From: Meandrina meandrites
Lineage: Eukaryota > Cnidaria > Anthozoa > Scleractinia > Meandrinidae
Assembly: GCA_963693305.1 (NCBI GenBank)
Contig: OY855912.1
Span: 31,387,277 to 31,451,276 of the forward strand
DNA: 64,000 bases
Reading direction: 5' to 3'
This document shows positions 25,101 through 35,520 of the stretch, piece after piece. The translations under genes and the position numbers were made by a program. The notes under the pieces are model-generated. The model did no database searches. It saw nothing but the letters and a program-made list of their open reading frames with translations, and was not told the DNA's origin. Within the stretch, counting starts at the first letter, position 1; every line of letters starts with the position of its first letter.

Positions 25101-28100
25101 TGAGTTTCTTAATGATTGCATCGCAGCGATTTGACGTCTTCTTTCATTGATGTACTGCAGCACTGCAATGGTCTTATCATGTATAGCGGATCGAGCATTT
25201 GCAGATATCTGCGATGCACATGCTGGAGTCGACTGTTGCTGATTATAATGTTGCTGCTGTGTGGCCACAGACTGGGCAGGTCTACTGTTGTATAAGGTAC
25301 TTTGAGCAGGAGATAAGGTTTTATTTGAAAGTGATGAGTTGTGTGCCAATAATTGATTTTGTGCTAATAATTGAGTTAATGTGACAGTATTTAAATTTAA
25401 CCTCTGTCCAGTGTTTTGGTTTGACTTATCTGGCTGGAGAGGCTGCTGTGTTGAGAGTGAGGAGATGTTTACTGCATTTGTTCTATTCCCGACATTATGT
25501 ACCCCAGCATAAGCACTTGAGTTGGAGCCAGTAAGAGTATGATTGTCAGACATCGGTGTCGTTAGAAGAGAAGTAATATTTGCAAACTGATTTGTAGCTT
25601 GTGCAAACTGTCCTGTAGCTGTAGACTGAGAAGTTCTACCTTGAGCAACATTTAGCGTACTATTCTGGTAGCCTGTAGCATTATTATAACCTACTGCCTG
25701 TAACATATTCGTGGGGTACTGCTGTGTAGTATGATGAGCACTAGTAGGCTGTTTTGGCATCACCTGCATTGAGGCCTGTCCTTGCTGCGATTGCATGTCC
25801 AACTGCCTGGCAACTACCTCTCGACGTTTTGTTTGGAGGATAGAGGGAACAGATTGACTGTACGCCGCTTGAACTGGATTTGATGCCTGAGTACAGCCAG
25901 TAGGAACTTCAACTTTCCCTTGGATGTTTGGCATGACAATTCCTTGAACTCTCGCAGGGGCAGCAGTTTGTGTTGTGCACCTTGCTGGCAGTCTCTGAGG
26001 CACCACAGGATCAGTTTGGCATTCAGTTGATATCACATCCTTTAGTGGACTAACTGTCTGGCATCCAACTGTAGATGATAGCAAGGTTATGTCAGGAGAA
26101 GTTTCTCTCACCCCTCGCAAGGGTGATGTAGCCCTATCGACTGCTCTTCCTCGGCGGAGACTCTGTAAATGATACAACGTGGATCAGACACAAGCCTCTG
26201 TCTCAAGATCACAGAATTCATTTAAAACTACACAGGTATGCTGCAGAGTTTAAGTAGCAAACAACAAATCATTAATGCTTCAAATGATGTACACGAGAAA
26301 CATGGCTTTGGTCTACAATATGCTGTAAAAGTGTCTGTAGATTTCAGTTCTCTTAAAGAGTCTGACTCACCCACTTTGCATTGCGCACCCTGTTGTTGTT
26401 TACGAGCCCGGAGGACCACAAAAACTATTGAAACATGATGACGCTTCTTTCAAAAACAGCGATCGTTCGAATATAACAAACTGAAGAGAAGATATAAGAC
26501 TTGTTTCTAGCATTCACATCGCGATGGAAACAGATTTTACTTCTCTGTCGCTGTCACTGGCTTTTTTGGGGGCCCCAAAAATGGCGGATTGACAAAGGTG
26601 AGAAATCTGTTTGTATCGCGATGTGAATGCTAGGAACAAGTCTTATCGCTTCTTATAGCTTCTCTTCAGTTTGTTATCTTCGAACGATCGCTGTTTTTGA
26701 AAGAAGCATTATCGTGAAACGATAGATTTTGTGGGCCTCTGCACTCGTAAACAACAACAACAGGCGCGCAATGCAAAGTGGGTGGGTCAGATTCTTTAAT
26801 AAATGTTGCTTTCATGATTACTGGGCTCAAATTGCTTGATAACGCATTCAATAAAGGCTAGAAGGAATAATTCATCTACGATGTTCACTTGCACTTGCCA
26901 AACCAAACAAAGAGCTTTCAGGTTACTTACTAAGTCCATATTAATTTGAACTCCTCTGGAAACGGTTTCATTTTTCACCTGTAAATAAATATTCGCACTA
27001 AATTTAACAGGATTCCATGTGGAAAGATTAGGCTGAAAAGCCACCATTCCTAAGAACACAAACCAGTTAACTTTTTAACCCTCTTGTAAGATAACAATGG
27101 GCAAAAAAGGTAGAATATTACATTGACAGAAAATGTATTTATGACAAGAGTATATTAAAGGGACTGTTTCACCACTCAGCGCATGTGCAAGCTATAGCGT
27201 CAGCCTTTTCGATATCATTGTTTCAGAAGCATGCAGGTGACTCTTGTGGGAAATTTCCCTACAAAAATTTTGCAGTCATTGGTGAAAATTTGTCAATAGG
27301 GGTGTTATCACCCATGTGTTGCAGTAATCACAGAAAACTCGAGCTAAAATAAAGTTTATACACTGTTCTTGAGGATGCAAACATTTCACAGAAATTGTCA
27401 ATGGATTTGCACAGAAACTGTCCTAGTGTCAAACATCAAATTGTTGTCAGCCTGTACAATCTATTCTGGACACATGCACTAGTTATCTTCTTGTATTCAA
27501 TTGATTCAAGAAAATAGAACTGATTGGGCCACACAACAGCTTGCACATGCACCGAACCATGAAACTATCCCTTTAATTGACACAAACCTGAATTATTCTT
27601 TATAAACATAAATATCTTTTTTGTTAGCAGAGCAAATGTTTGTATCAAACAGGGGAGCATTTACAAGTACTAGTTCAAGGCAAATTACAGTTTTTAAGAA
27701 CTGAGTCCACAGGTTTGCCCTGACATTGACAAGTTATATTCACACCATCACAGTGCAATAAGCACTACAATGGTGTGTGCAGGTACTTAAATGTTGTATG
27801 TACCTTGGATGAAGGCAGCAAGTCATTTACAAGGTCCATTAGTTTTTCACGCTCTGCAACAAGTTCTTGGTTTTCATTTCTCAGTTGTGAAACTTGTTCT
27901 TCTAGTTCTGTCCTTGCTCTCTTTTCTTCAGTTAAATTTGTCAGCAAAGTATTCATGACCTGTAATGCATCCATCAATACAAAGAAAGTACATTAAGCTG
28001 AGGCTTAGATGAGTGAAACAAAAGAAATCATCATTGCTAAACCTTGATGTGATTTCTTGTTTTATTCCAATGAATATTCAGCTTTTATACTTTGTCAGGC

Positions 28101-31100
28101 ACTATACATACAGGTGATGATGTGTATTAGTTGTATGTGTGTATATAATATTATTTACACTGTAGTTTACATAATATATGGCTTGCAATGGTACTTACAA
28201 TGTTCAAGTTACAACTGGCTTGAATAGGTACATTATAGTGTTTGAAAAGGAAAAAGATATTGGACACAAACCTCAAGAGTATTGTAGTCACTTGCATAGT
28301 CGATCATGTTATCTTTAACCTCAGCAGACTTCAACATTGCACTGGTGCCTTCTTCAGCACTCCCATTTTCAGCCTCTTTGTTTTCTGGCAAGACATCATC
28401 AGGAAGCTGCTCTAATGCATCACCATTATCAGGGGTAGCACTTCTTGATACCGGCCCTTCCTCTGCAAGATTTGAAACCAAATCATCATTGGCAGGTTGT
28501 GGCCTTTGGTTTTCTTCATGATCTCCTTCCTTATCTTGCAGAGAAGCAGAAATGACACAAGCTGGTTGACTGTTGTTGTCAGACAACGTCTGGTTAGCAG
28601 CCTCAGTAACCTGCATACAGGTCTTTGATACAACATCAGGGTAACAAGGTACTGTTACACAATCTTCCTCTTGCAATAAAGGTGAGCAAACATCATCAAA
28701 AGAAAGGAGTTCTTCTGAACAAAACAAATTGTCCTCTGCTGATACAGGAGCTGATAGGCAATCAGCATTGTTTAACTGACCACCTCCCTTGCAATTGATG
28801 CTTCTAACATATCCTTTTTCCTCCTCTGCTGCACTACCGCGATACGGACTAAGGAATGATCCATCTAAGAGGTTTGACAACCTGTGTCTGACAGGACTCT
28901 CTTCTTCTGTTGTTACTGGCTGCTTTTCTGTTGTTGTTGTTGTTGTTGTTGTTACTGCTGTGACTGTCTTTGCTTTTGATGTAGTTGAGACAGCAGCACT
29001 GGTATTCAGTGCAGCACCATTCTTCTTCGTATCTTCATTGCTAGCTATTAACGGTTCATTCTTATGTTTTGCAGATTTTTTTCGTAATTTCTGTAACTGT
29101 TCTTCAGACAACTCGAGCCTGGAAATCCTGACTTGCAATTTAGGCCTTTTAGCTCCTGAAAAAAAGTGAAAAAAGCAATAACTATTATGTCTTATCGAAT
29201 TGTTCAAATTAGTTGACTCTGAAAATTGTACAAAATATATGTAAGACTAATGCTACTGCTTCTTTAACAAGCAGCCCACTAGAGTAAAAAGCAACCTGTT
29301 TCCTGTTAACCAGAGTACAGTAAAGACTGGGTTGAGTCAAGAGGCCCATACCGCCAGAGCTTATCTCGGTAAATCTGTAGCATGAAGTGACTGGGAGTAC
29401 CTCTACTCCCCCTGGATGGGCTATCAGTCCATTGCAGGGTTACCCCCCAGATTTATCTTGCGGGTACCCAATTACACACCTGGGTGGAGAGAGGCTCCAT
29501 GAGTAAAGTTTCTTGCCCAAGAACAATATGCAATGACCCCACCCAGGGCTGGACCCTGAACCATTGATCTGGATTCCAGCATGCCAGCATTTGGGCCACC
29601 ATGCCTCTTGCCAACCAGAGTGATTCGGAAACCAGAACTATTTTGTCTGTTGTGGGGTGTAACAATACCACACAGTGTTTTGTTTCACCTCTACTCAGCT
29701 CTGAATTTTACTCCTCTCAGCTCCACCTTGAGGAACACTGAGTGTCTTGGACAAAGAAAGTTCAATGCTAAACTTGGGGCCAGTCATTGTAAAACATTAA
29801 TAAAAGAGAACGAATACTAACATAAACATGAAAGGCATTTGAAGAGTGGTACAAAATATACATTGCTTTAGTTTTTTTTTTGCATAACTCGTGGTGGGGG
29901 TGGGGGGGGGGGGTGGGGGCTGGGAGAATAGTGGCAACAGGGGTATGAGAGACGAGGGAGGAAAGGATGGGAAGTAGGATTCTTAACGTGGCGGGAATTG
30001 GGAAAATTGAAGAAAATTGAAGCACAAGGAGATGGGAACCACTAAGGAAAAGGCAGGAACCTGCAAGTAAATGATGTGGGAAGCGGGAGGTTCAGACCTG
30101 TACCCATTCTACTGACCAGCCAGTGCATTCTAAAGACTTTGTTTGGTAAGTCTGTCTGATGCACCATCACCACAACAGTGTATGGACCAGTCCATGGTCA
30201 ATGAAGGACTTTGTACAAAGATGGCAACATGTTCGAGGTGAAATGTATAAAATCAATCTGCTATACATTTTAGTGTGTAGTACCGCTGTATATCTTGCAG
30301 AATTTTGGCGAAGCCAAAGGGTGAGTCCAAATAGTACAGTGATACTAAACACTAAAATACCTGCATTGTAATAATATTATAAAAGATCCATTATCCATCA
30401 TTTTCTTTCCACAAATTGCTGACTTTTCACCAAGTTTGAATCAATCACATGGTCAAGAGGAATATGGAACCTGTTAAACCAGTCTTTTTCACACATTATT
30501 TTTACTCCATGAAGCAGAGTTGGATAATTAAGACATGAACATGACTCGAGGAGGTATCTATGAAAATAGCATTGAGTATGTTGTTTTTAATGAAACCCTT
30601 CTACATGTACTTCATCTCACTTCACTTCAAAAAACTTCTAACGACTACAAGTGCTACCATGTTATACATCTTTGACACACTTACACACTAAAATAAGTGA
30701 ATTCTCTCACCTTTTTCATTGTCACTAGTTAATGATCCTTCAAAGAGTCTGCAACAGTGAAAAAATATATACATTACAGTCGTGGCAAGCGAAGCGTACC
30801 CCCCCCTAGAGTACATTAATTAATGAATTGATTATTCGAAATTTGAATCTGCTAGTTGATTTCAAGAATGCATTCACTTTATTAAAAATAGAAGTGTTGA
30901 TGAATGCTTGAATCACAATTTGGTTTCTGTACACAACCCTCCGAATTGAATTAAAGAGAAGGCAAGAAATTGAATCATCTAAAAAAGACATGTTCAAACT
31001 GGGTTTCAAACATGGCACGATTCATCATCAAGCTTCAAAGTTAGGTGTCAGACAATGTTTCGCATGAGGAATCATGAAGTTAAACTGGCTATAAAATAAA

Positions 31101-32608
31101 TTTTCCATAAAGATCTGTAAAGTTAACTGTCCAGTTTCATGCGGTTTACAAATGCAGAACACTAGAAATTGAAGTTAAAGTTCCACGAAAATCTTAAAAT
31201 TGACTTTGCTTTTTAAAAAGTTAAATTTGACCAAATTTCTGGAGGCATAAAATTTATTAATCGGCAGTTCACTTTCGTGATCACTCTTGCAAAACGCTGT
31301 CTGAAACCCCTTCAAACTTGAACATGTTTTTTCAGGAGGTACGTGTTCACGCTTATTCAATGCAACAGATGGTAAGACAAATTCAATTGCTCGTCTTTTT
31401 AATTCAAATCGGTGGCTGTAATCAGAAACCAAATTCTGATTCAAACGTTGATTGGCGCTTCTATTTTTAATAATATGAATGCATTCTTGGAATTGACTAG
31501 CGGATTCAAATTTTGAATAATCAATTCATTAATGTACTCTACAGGGGTACGCTTCGTCTGGCACAACTGTAATAAAAACATGTTTGCAAAGAAAGCTAAC
31601 ATTGAAAACCAAGCTAAAGTAGTATTTACTTCTGAGAAACAAAATCGCTTCCCATGCCATTTTGGGTACCAAATGTAATGTTTTGGCCTGCTACTCATTC
31701 AGCTTGTGAGGTATATACCAAAACAATTACTCATCTCAGTGTTGGTGAAAGTGTTGGATATTTACTGAGGTAAATATCCACCACTATTCACCTCCACTTT
31801 GATGAACAATATGGGGCTAGGGGTACTGTTCCTGTTAGTTGTTAGATAAAAAAAACTATGTCGATTTCAGACAGCTCCCCCTGCCCTAATCTATACCACA
31901 GCCTGACTAAGTGGTAACACGACATCCACACTTAAACAACAGAGGTTGAAAAATGAAATAGAAAATGGTAAGAAATGCTGTTCAAAGACCTGTAACAAAA
32001 AAACCACAGGCAACAAAGAAACTGCTTTACTTTGTTAATAAAATTTCCATTATAATGGCATCCAGTGTATGGGATTGCCAACCCTCCAAGTTTATCTTTT
32101 TTCCTTTGTGGCCATTTGGCCCCCGACTACTTAAGTTTGGTCGCCAGTGAAAAATTTTAGTCGCTAAATTAAGCTCACTCTTTCAATCCTTCTTCTCAAT
32201 TTTAGTCGCCACGCTGGCAACTTGGGTTCCAATTTAGTCATCAGATCCAAAATTTTAGTCGCCATGGCGACTAAAATGGTCTTAACTTGGAGGGTTGATT
32301 GCATGTATTTTTTGTGAATCATTGGCTCAAGTTAAATGAGAGCTGTTTTCAGTTCCTTATATTGCTCTCTTATAGGTACCACACAAGGGCACCAACCTAC
32401 TTTAAGCAGTTTTCCTTGCCCCGTGTGGAGCTAAACAAACACTATAATATTCCACACATGCTACATGTAAAAGCATGGAATAAGATGTACTTATCAGCTC
32501 AGAGTTGGTATTTATTTTCACTTGTACACTAATGCAACACAACAGTTCAATTGGCACTCACTTGCGTTTTGTTGGTCCAATGCTATACACATCTTTGTTT
32601 TCTTCCAT
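22188..32608 (-). CDS. ATF7IP: ATF7IP-like chromatin regulator B (5 coding exons)
   Basis: Proposed coding exons in order of transcription are 32608-32562, 30748-30711, 29155-28272, 27959-27804 and 26162-22188. Together they give 1699 residues, with all four junctions in phase. The start is MEENKDVYSIGPTKRK. The third exon has a basic-helical RISRLELSEEQLQKLRKK segment and a long acidic region. The fourth is a coiled coil (about 324-375). The last exon has QTV/CQTDP motifs, Q/N/S-rich sequence with three ~54-residue tandem repeats, a second acidic stretch and a fibronectin III domain over the last ~105 residues. That domain keeps the ATF7IP signature MKSMPLPMACTIRHL...VVYFFIVRA, then GPFSKP. 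ATF7IP proteins act in the nucleus with SETDB1 in H3K9 methylation and silencing. This gene is longer than gene A and lacks its long polyQ tract. A first untranslated exon with its donor at about 35475 is likely. Confidence 0.85.
24610..25120 (-). repeat. Three ~165-base tandem repeats within gene B coding sequence
   Basis: Units of about 54 residues repeat in tandem, each with RNSQQ...GTSLSS.MAYSQ.ATP, then PLQHQV and SQ..QLHAQ. The first two are closely similar. The third has changed most, with RDSQQLGTFPPSRIAHNHQ. Divergence suggests an old internal duplication. Confidence 0.8.
26353..26799. mobile_element. Foldback MITE, copy 2, flanked by TTAA
   Basis: Same family as 13274-13715. The ends are TTAAAGAGTCTGACTCACCC and GGGTGGGTCAGATTCTTTAA, with long complementary arms. 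The asymmetric spacer (GGCTTTTTTGGGGGCCCC) is the reverse complement of that in copy 1, so the two copies lie in opposite orientation. It sits in the intron of gene B between 26163 and 27803. Confidence 0.8.
29325..29610 (-). mobile_element. tRNA-derived SINE, copy B
   Basis: Same body as copy A with more substitutions: GGTGTGTAATTGGGTACCCG, CTTGGGCAAGAAACTTTACTC and a head near 29600 (GGTGGCCCAAATGCTGGCATG) with box A degraded. It lies in the intron of gene B between exons 29155 and 30711. Confidence 0.75.
29876..29930. repeat. Long G-run region
   Basis: The plus strand has GGTGGGGGTGG, then about a dozen G, then TGGGGGCTGGG. Several G-runs within 50 bases could form a G-quadruplex. The plus strand here is antisense to gene B, so the B transcript carries C-runs. 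Confidence 0.6.
30775..31571. mobile_element. TIR element with ~180-base inverted termini and TA duplication
   Basis: The ends are TACAGTCGTGGCAAGCGAAG and the complementary CTTCGTCTGGCACAACTGTA. Inverted similarity extends inward for about 180 bases (both arms carry GAATTGATTATTC then GAATGCATTCA). TA next to CAGT suggests a Tc1/mariner-type non-autonomous element. It begins only 25 bases upstream of the acceptor AG (30750-30749) of gene B's second coding exon. Confidence 0.75.
32073..32302. mobile_element. Small MITE with AACCCTCCAAGTT termini
   Basis: The inverted ends CAACCCTCCAAGTTTA and TTAACTTGGAGGGTTG are bounded on both sides by GATTGC (32073-32078 and 32297-32302), a likely target duplication. 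Inside, TTTTAGTCGCCA phrases repeat, including the palindrome TTTTAGTCGCCATGGCGACTAAAA split over the unit. Confidence 0.6.
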
Positions 32609-32739
32609 TTTGCAAACCTATGTCCTATAAAAAAGTTACATTTATTTAATGCAATATATAACATAACATATGTAAGGGTCATTACAAAGTGCAAGGCAGC
32701 AAGGCATGCGAGCCATTCCAGTTAGCCTACATAGCACTT

Positions 32740-33010
32740 CAGTTAGCTTAGGTAGCTTGTGGTTAGCCTTTTTATTGGGATTAGGGATTTCTGCCTCGTA
32801 TATTGAGGCTCTATTGGGGGTAATTAATTTTTGGCCTAAATATCCTGTATCCCGTTAATTCGGTGGTTTGTATCTCCAACATTTATATTCAGTATCCCTG
32901 AATCTCTTGTGTAAATATCCCCTATCCCATTATTTTTTCTCCCAAATATCCTGTATCCCTATAACTTTTTACACAATATTCCGTATCCCTAAAACTCTTA
33001 ATAGGGCCTC
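32740..33010. repeat. Degenerate tandem repeat with AATATCC.GTATCCC units
   Basis: About five to six diverged units of 30-45 bases carry the phrase AATATCCTGTATCCCT. Non-coding, in the 5' intron of gene B. Confidence 0.5.
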
Positions 33011-33060
33011 CATACTTGTGAGACTCTATACGTAACATAAACAATGTTAAAATTAAATCA

Positions 33061-33421
33061 GGCCCGGTTCATACGTCGCATTTCTGCCGTGTCGAATTTA
33101 ATTCAATTTAGTGCGGCAGAAATGCGACTGTTGATTCATAGGCCGCACTTCTGTCGCACTTAATTTGGAGGTTATACTGAAGTTGTGTTTACTGGCTAGC
33201 CGAACTATATATCCAAACGCAAGATATGTGCAGTTTTTATTAGATTCGACACGGCAGAAATGCGATGTTTGAATCGGTGTCGCATTTCTGTCGGATAGTG
33301 CGACAAGACTAGTCGAACGTGCAGCAGAAATTCGACAGCCGATTCAGACGTTGAACTTCTGCCGAATTTAATTCGTTTAATTGAATCCGACACGGCAGAA
33401 GAGCGACGTATGAACCGGGCC
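33061..33421. mobile_element. MITE with GGCCCGGTTCATACGTCGC termini
   Basis: GGCCCGGTTCATACGTCGCA at the left matches GCGACGTATGAACCGGGCC at the right. Inside, CGGCAGAAATGCGA recurs many times in both orientations, paired with TCGAATTTAATTC. The end sequence resembles PIF/Harbinger elements. The flanking trinucleotides (TCA left, TTA right) do not match, so the family is only a suggestion. Confidence 0.65.
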
Positions 33422-33456
33422 TTAGACACTTAAAATGTAACTGAAATCACAGACAT

Positions 33457-34498
33457 TGTGTGGTTCCAGAAAATATCCATACCCCCACCACGGAGGGAAT
33501 TGGAAATTCCAGAGGGGTGGGGGCGTCAAAGGCCCAGGAAATTCCGGAGAGGAGGGGGGGTTGTTAGTGAATTTACGTTTCCAGATGGTCAAGTTCGATG
33601 CCATGCAAATTTGTTTCAAAATCGTTTCTTACCTACTCTGAAAATCTTTTACATAGAAAAAATAGCAGCCTAGGTTTTCGATACATGACCATATTACACT
33701 TTAAACAGGTTTTCTTCTTCCTGAAAGCACAGTGAAAGCTAACAAGTTCGCAGAAATCCTCCATGTTGTTCCACGAACGCGACCGCCATTACTTGTTACC
33801 AGTCCACGAAAAATTGTCACGTGGTTTGACCGAAATGCACTGGTGACTAGAGTTGTTTGTTTCTCACGTTCGGGATCGAAAGAAAGTCGTCCTTGTTTGC
33901 AAACATTTGTCTCTTTATTGATGATGAAAATAGTGTAACAATTTCAGAAACCCAAGAATATCTTGTTCTTGTTATTTCTGGCTATTTGTTTGCAATTTTC
34001 CAGGTCAATTTGGCTTTCTCTGCGAGCGTGTTTGCGATTTTGTGATCACGTTTACGGTGAATGTTGTCAACAGTTTTCAATCCATGTTCTAATACATTTA
34101 GCGGTTTTCTTTTGGATTGGAATGAAAGGGGATGGATTGTTATACACCAAGGTAATCTTACAAGTGACTACCAGATATTTTTTCTGCTTACATTTGAAGA
34201 AATTACTGACTTATTTTTTGTCTTCAACAGTATGTCTCGTTAAGATGGTTCGATCGATCGGTTGAACACTATAGCGATGTTTACAATGGAAGGCGGCCTA
34301 ATGTTTACAACATTTGTACAATTTCTTTTTAAATTGCGTTTTCCAGAGGGACAGGGGGGTATGAAAGAAACTTTTGGAAATTCCGGAGGGGAGGGGGGGT
34401 TTATTTTCCTTCACAAAAATGGAAATTCCGGAGAGGTGGGGGGTCTTAGCTGGAATTCCCTCCGTGGTGGGGGTATGGATATTTTCTGGAACTGCACA
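33457..34498. mobile_element. TIR element with GGTTCCAGAAAATATCCATA termini
   Basis: The left end TGTGTGGTTCCAGAAAATAT is followed by CCATACCCCCACCACGGAGG. The right end is the complement (CCTCCGTGGTGGGGGTATGG, then ATATTTTCTGGAACTGCACA). Next to each end are GGAAATTCCGGAGAGG-type subterminal repeats. The interior of about 700 bases has no transposase. A short relative is at 61253-61452. Confidence 0.7.
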
Positions 34499-35469
34499 TT
34501 GCACAAAGATGTTATTATAACATGGAAATTCTGACTAATAATAAACAAAAAACATTTTGTCCTGTCACAGTCTCAATTTCAAAGCATGCTGAATGTCACA
34601 AATTATGTGGAACCATACTCTCTCTAGGTTTTAGGCCAGAATAACCCTGTGAGAATTTCTCGCTTACGATAATTTTCCCATGTAATTGCGCTAACCGCCA
34701 GCCTGGCCTTGCGATTTAATTTTGCTCCAGAACAAAATGATCCAGCAGTTAATCGATATTTCTTTTTCTATTTAGCAGATTAATGTGTAATAGATCATAA
34801 AGCTTCCTGAAATTACAAAATACAAAGCACCAAATTGCTCAAACAACCATTTCACCGCGGCAAAATCTTGTCCATACCGGCTCATTTAATACCGGCTCAT
34901 GTAATCCGAACTTCAAGTGAGTTTATACACAAAAATCGATTTCAGATTTCACGGCCGTTAACCTGGCATAAGCCATTTCTACAAACCTACCGATACACTT
35001 AAGTTCTCATCAATTAATCCAACAGGCAACGATAAATTGGTTGAACAGTTTTACAAACATGAATGAACACTTAATTCACAGGGTCAGATGAGCGAAATTT
35101 AATAAGCGCGCCAAAATGCACGGAACGTTTACCGCGAAGAGTCTTGCTTTCTAAAGGTTTCCATAGAATTTAAAACATAATGCTACATCAGCAGTCAGAA
35201 ACCTTTGTTTGAAATCTTTTGCTCGCCCAAACGTGCAACGAAAAATTAAGTTTTATTACGCCAGAATCAAATTAAGTCGAAAACGTTCACTTTAAACTCG
35301 ATCGACCGACGTGCCTTCGCCCGAACGGTCCACTCCGATGTGAAACAGTCAGTTGTTGTATTGTGAAGGTATTCCGGACGCATAATGTCATGAACAATAT
35401 CTAGCACAACAGCTAACCGGAACTTAAGTGAAGTAAAGAAGATTCAAGCGTGAAAAACAAAGATTCCTG

Positions 35470-35520
35470 CTTACCTTTCATTCAACGATACAGATTCCAT
35501 TCCACGAGACACTCGACATT
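35470..35520 (-). other. Likely 5' untranslated exon of ATF7IP-like gene B
   Basis: On the minus strand, ...GTATCGTTGAATGAAAG is followed by a good donor (GTAAGC, at about 35475). The next acceptor consistent with gene B is TTTTTATAG just upstream of the ATG at 32608. An ATG in this exon runs into a stop after splicing, so it would be a short upstream frame. The 5' end is not defined. Confidence 0.4.
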
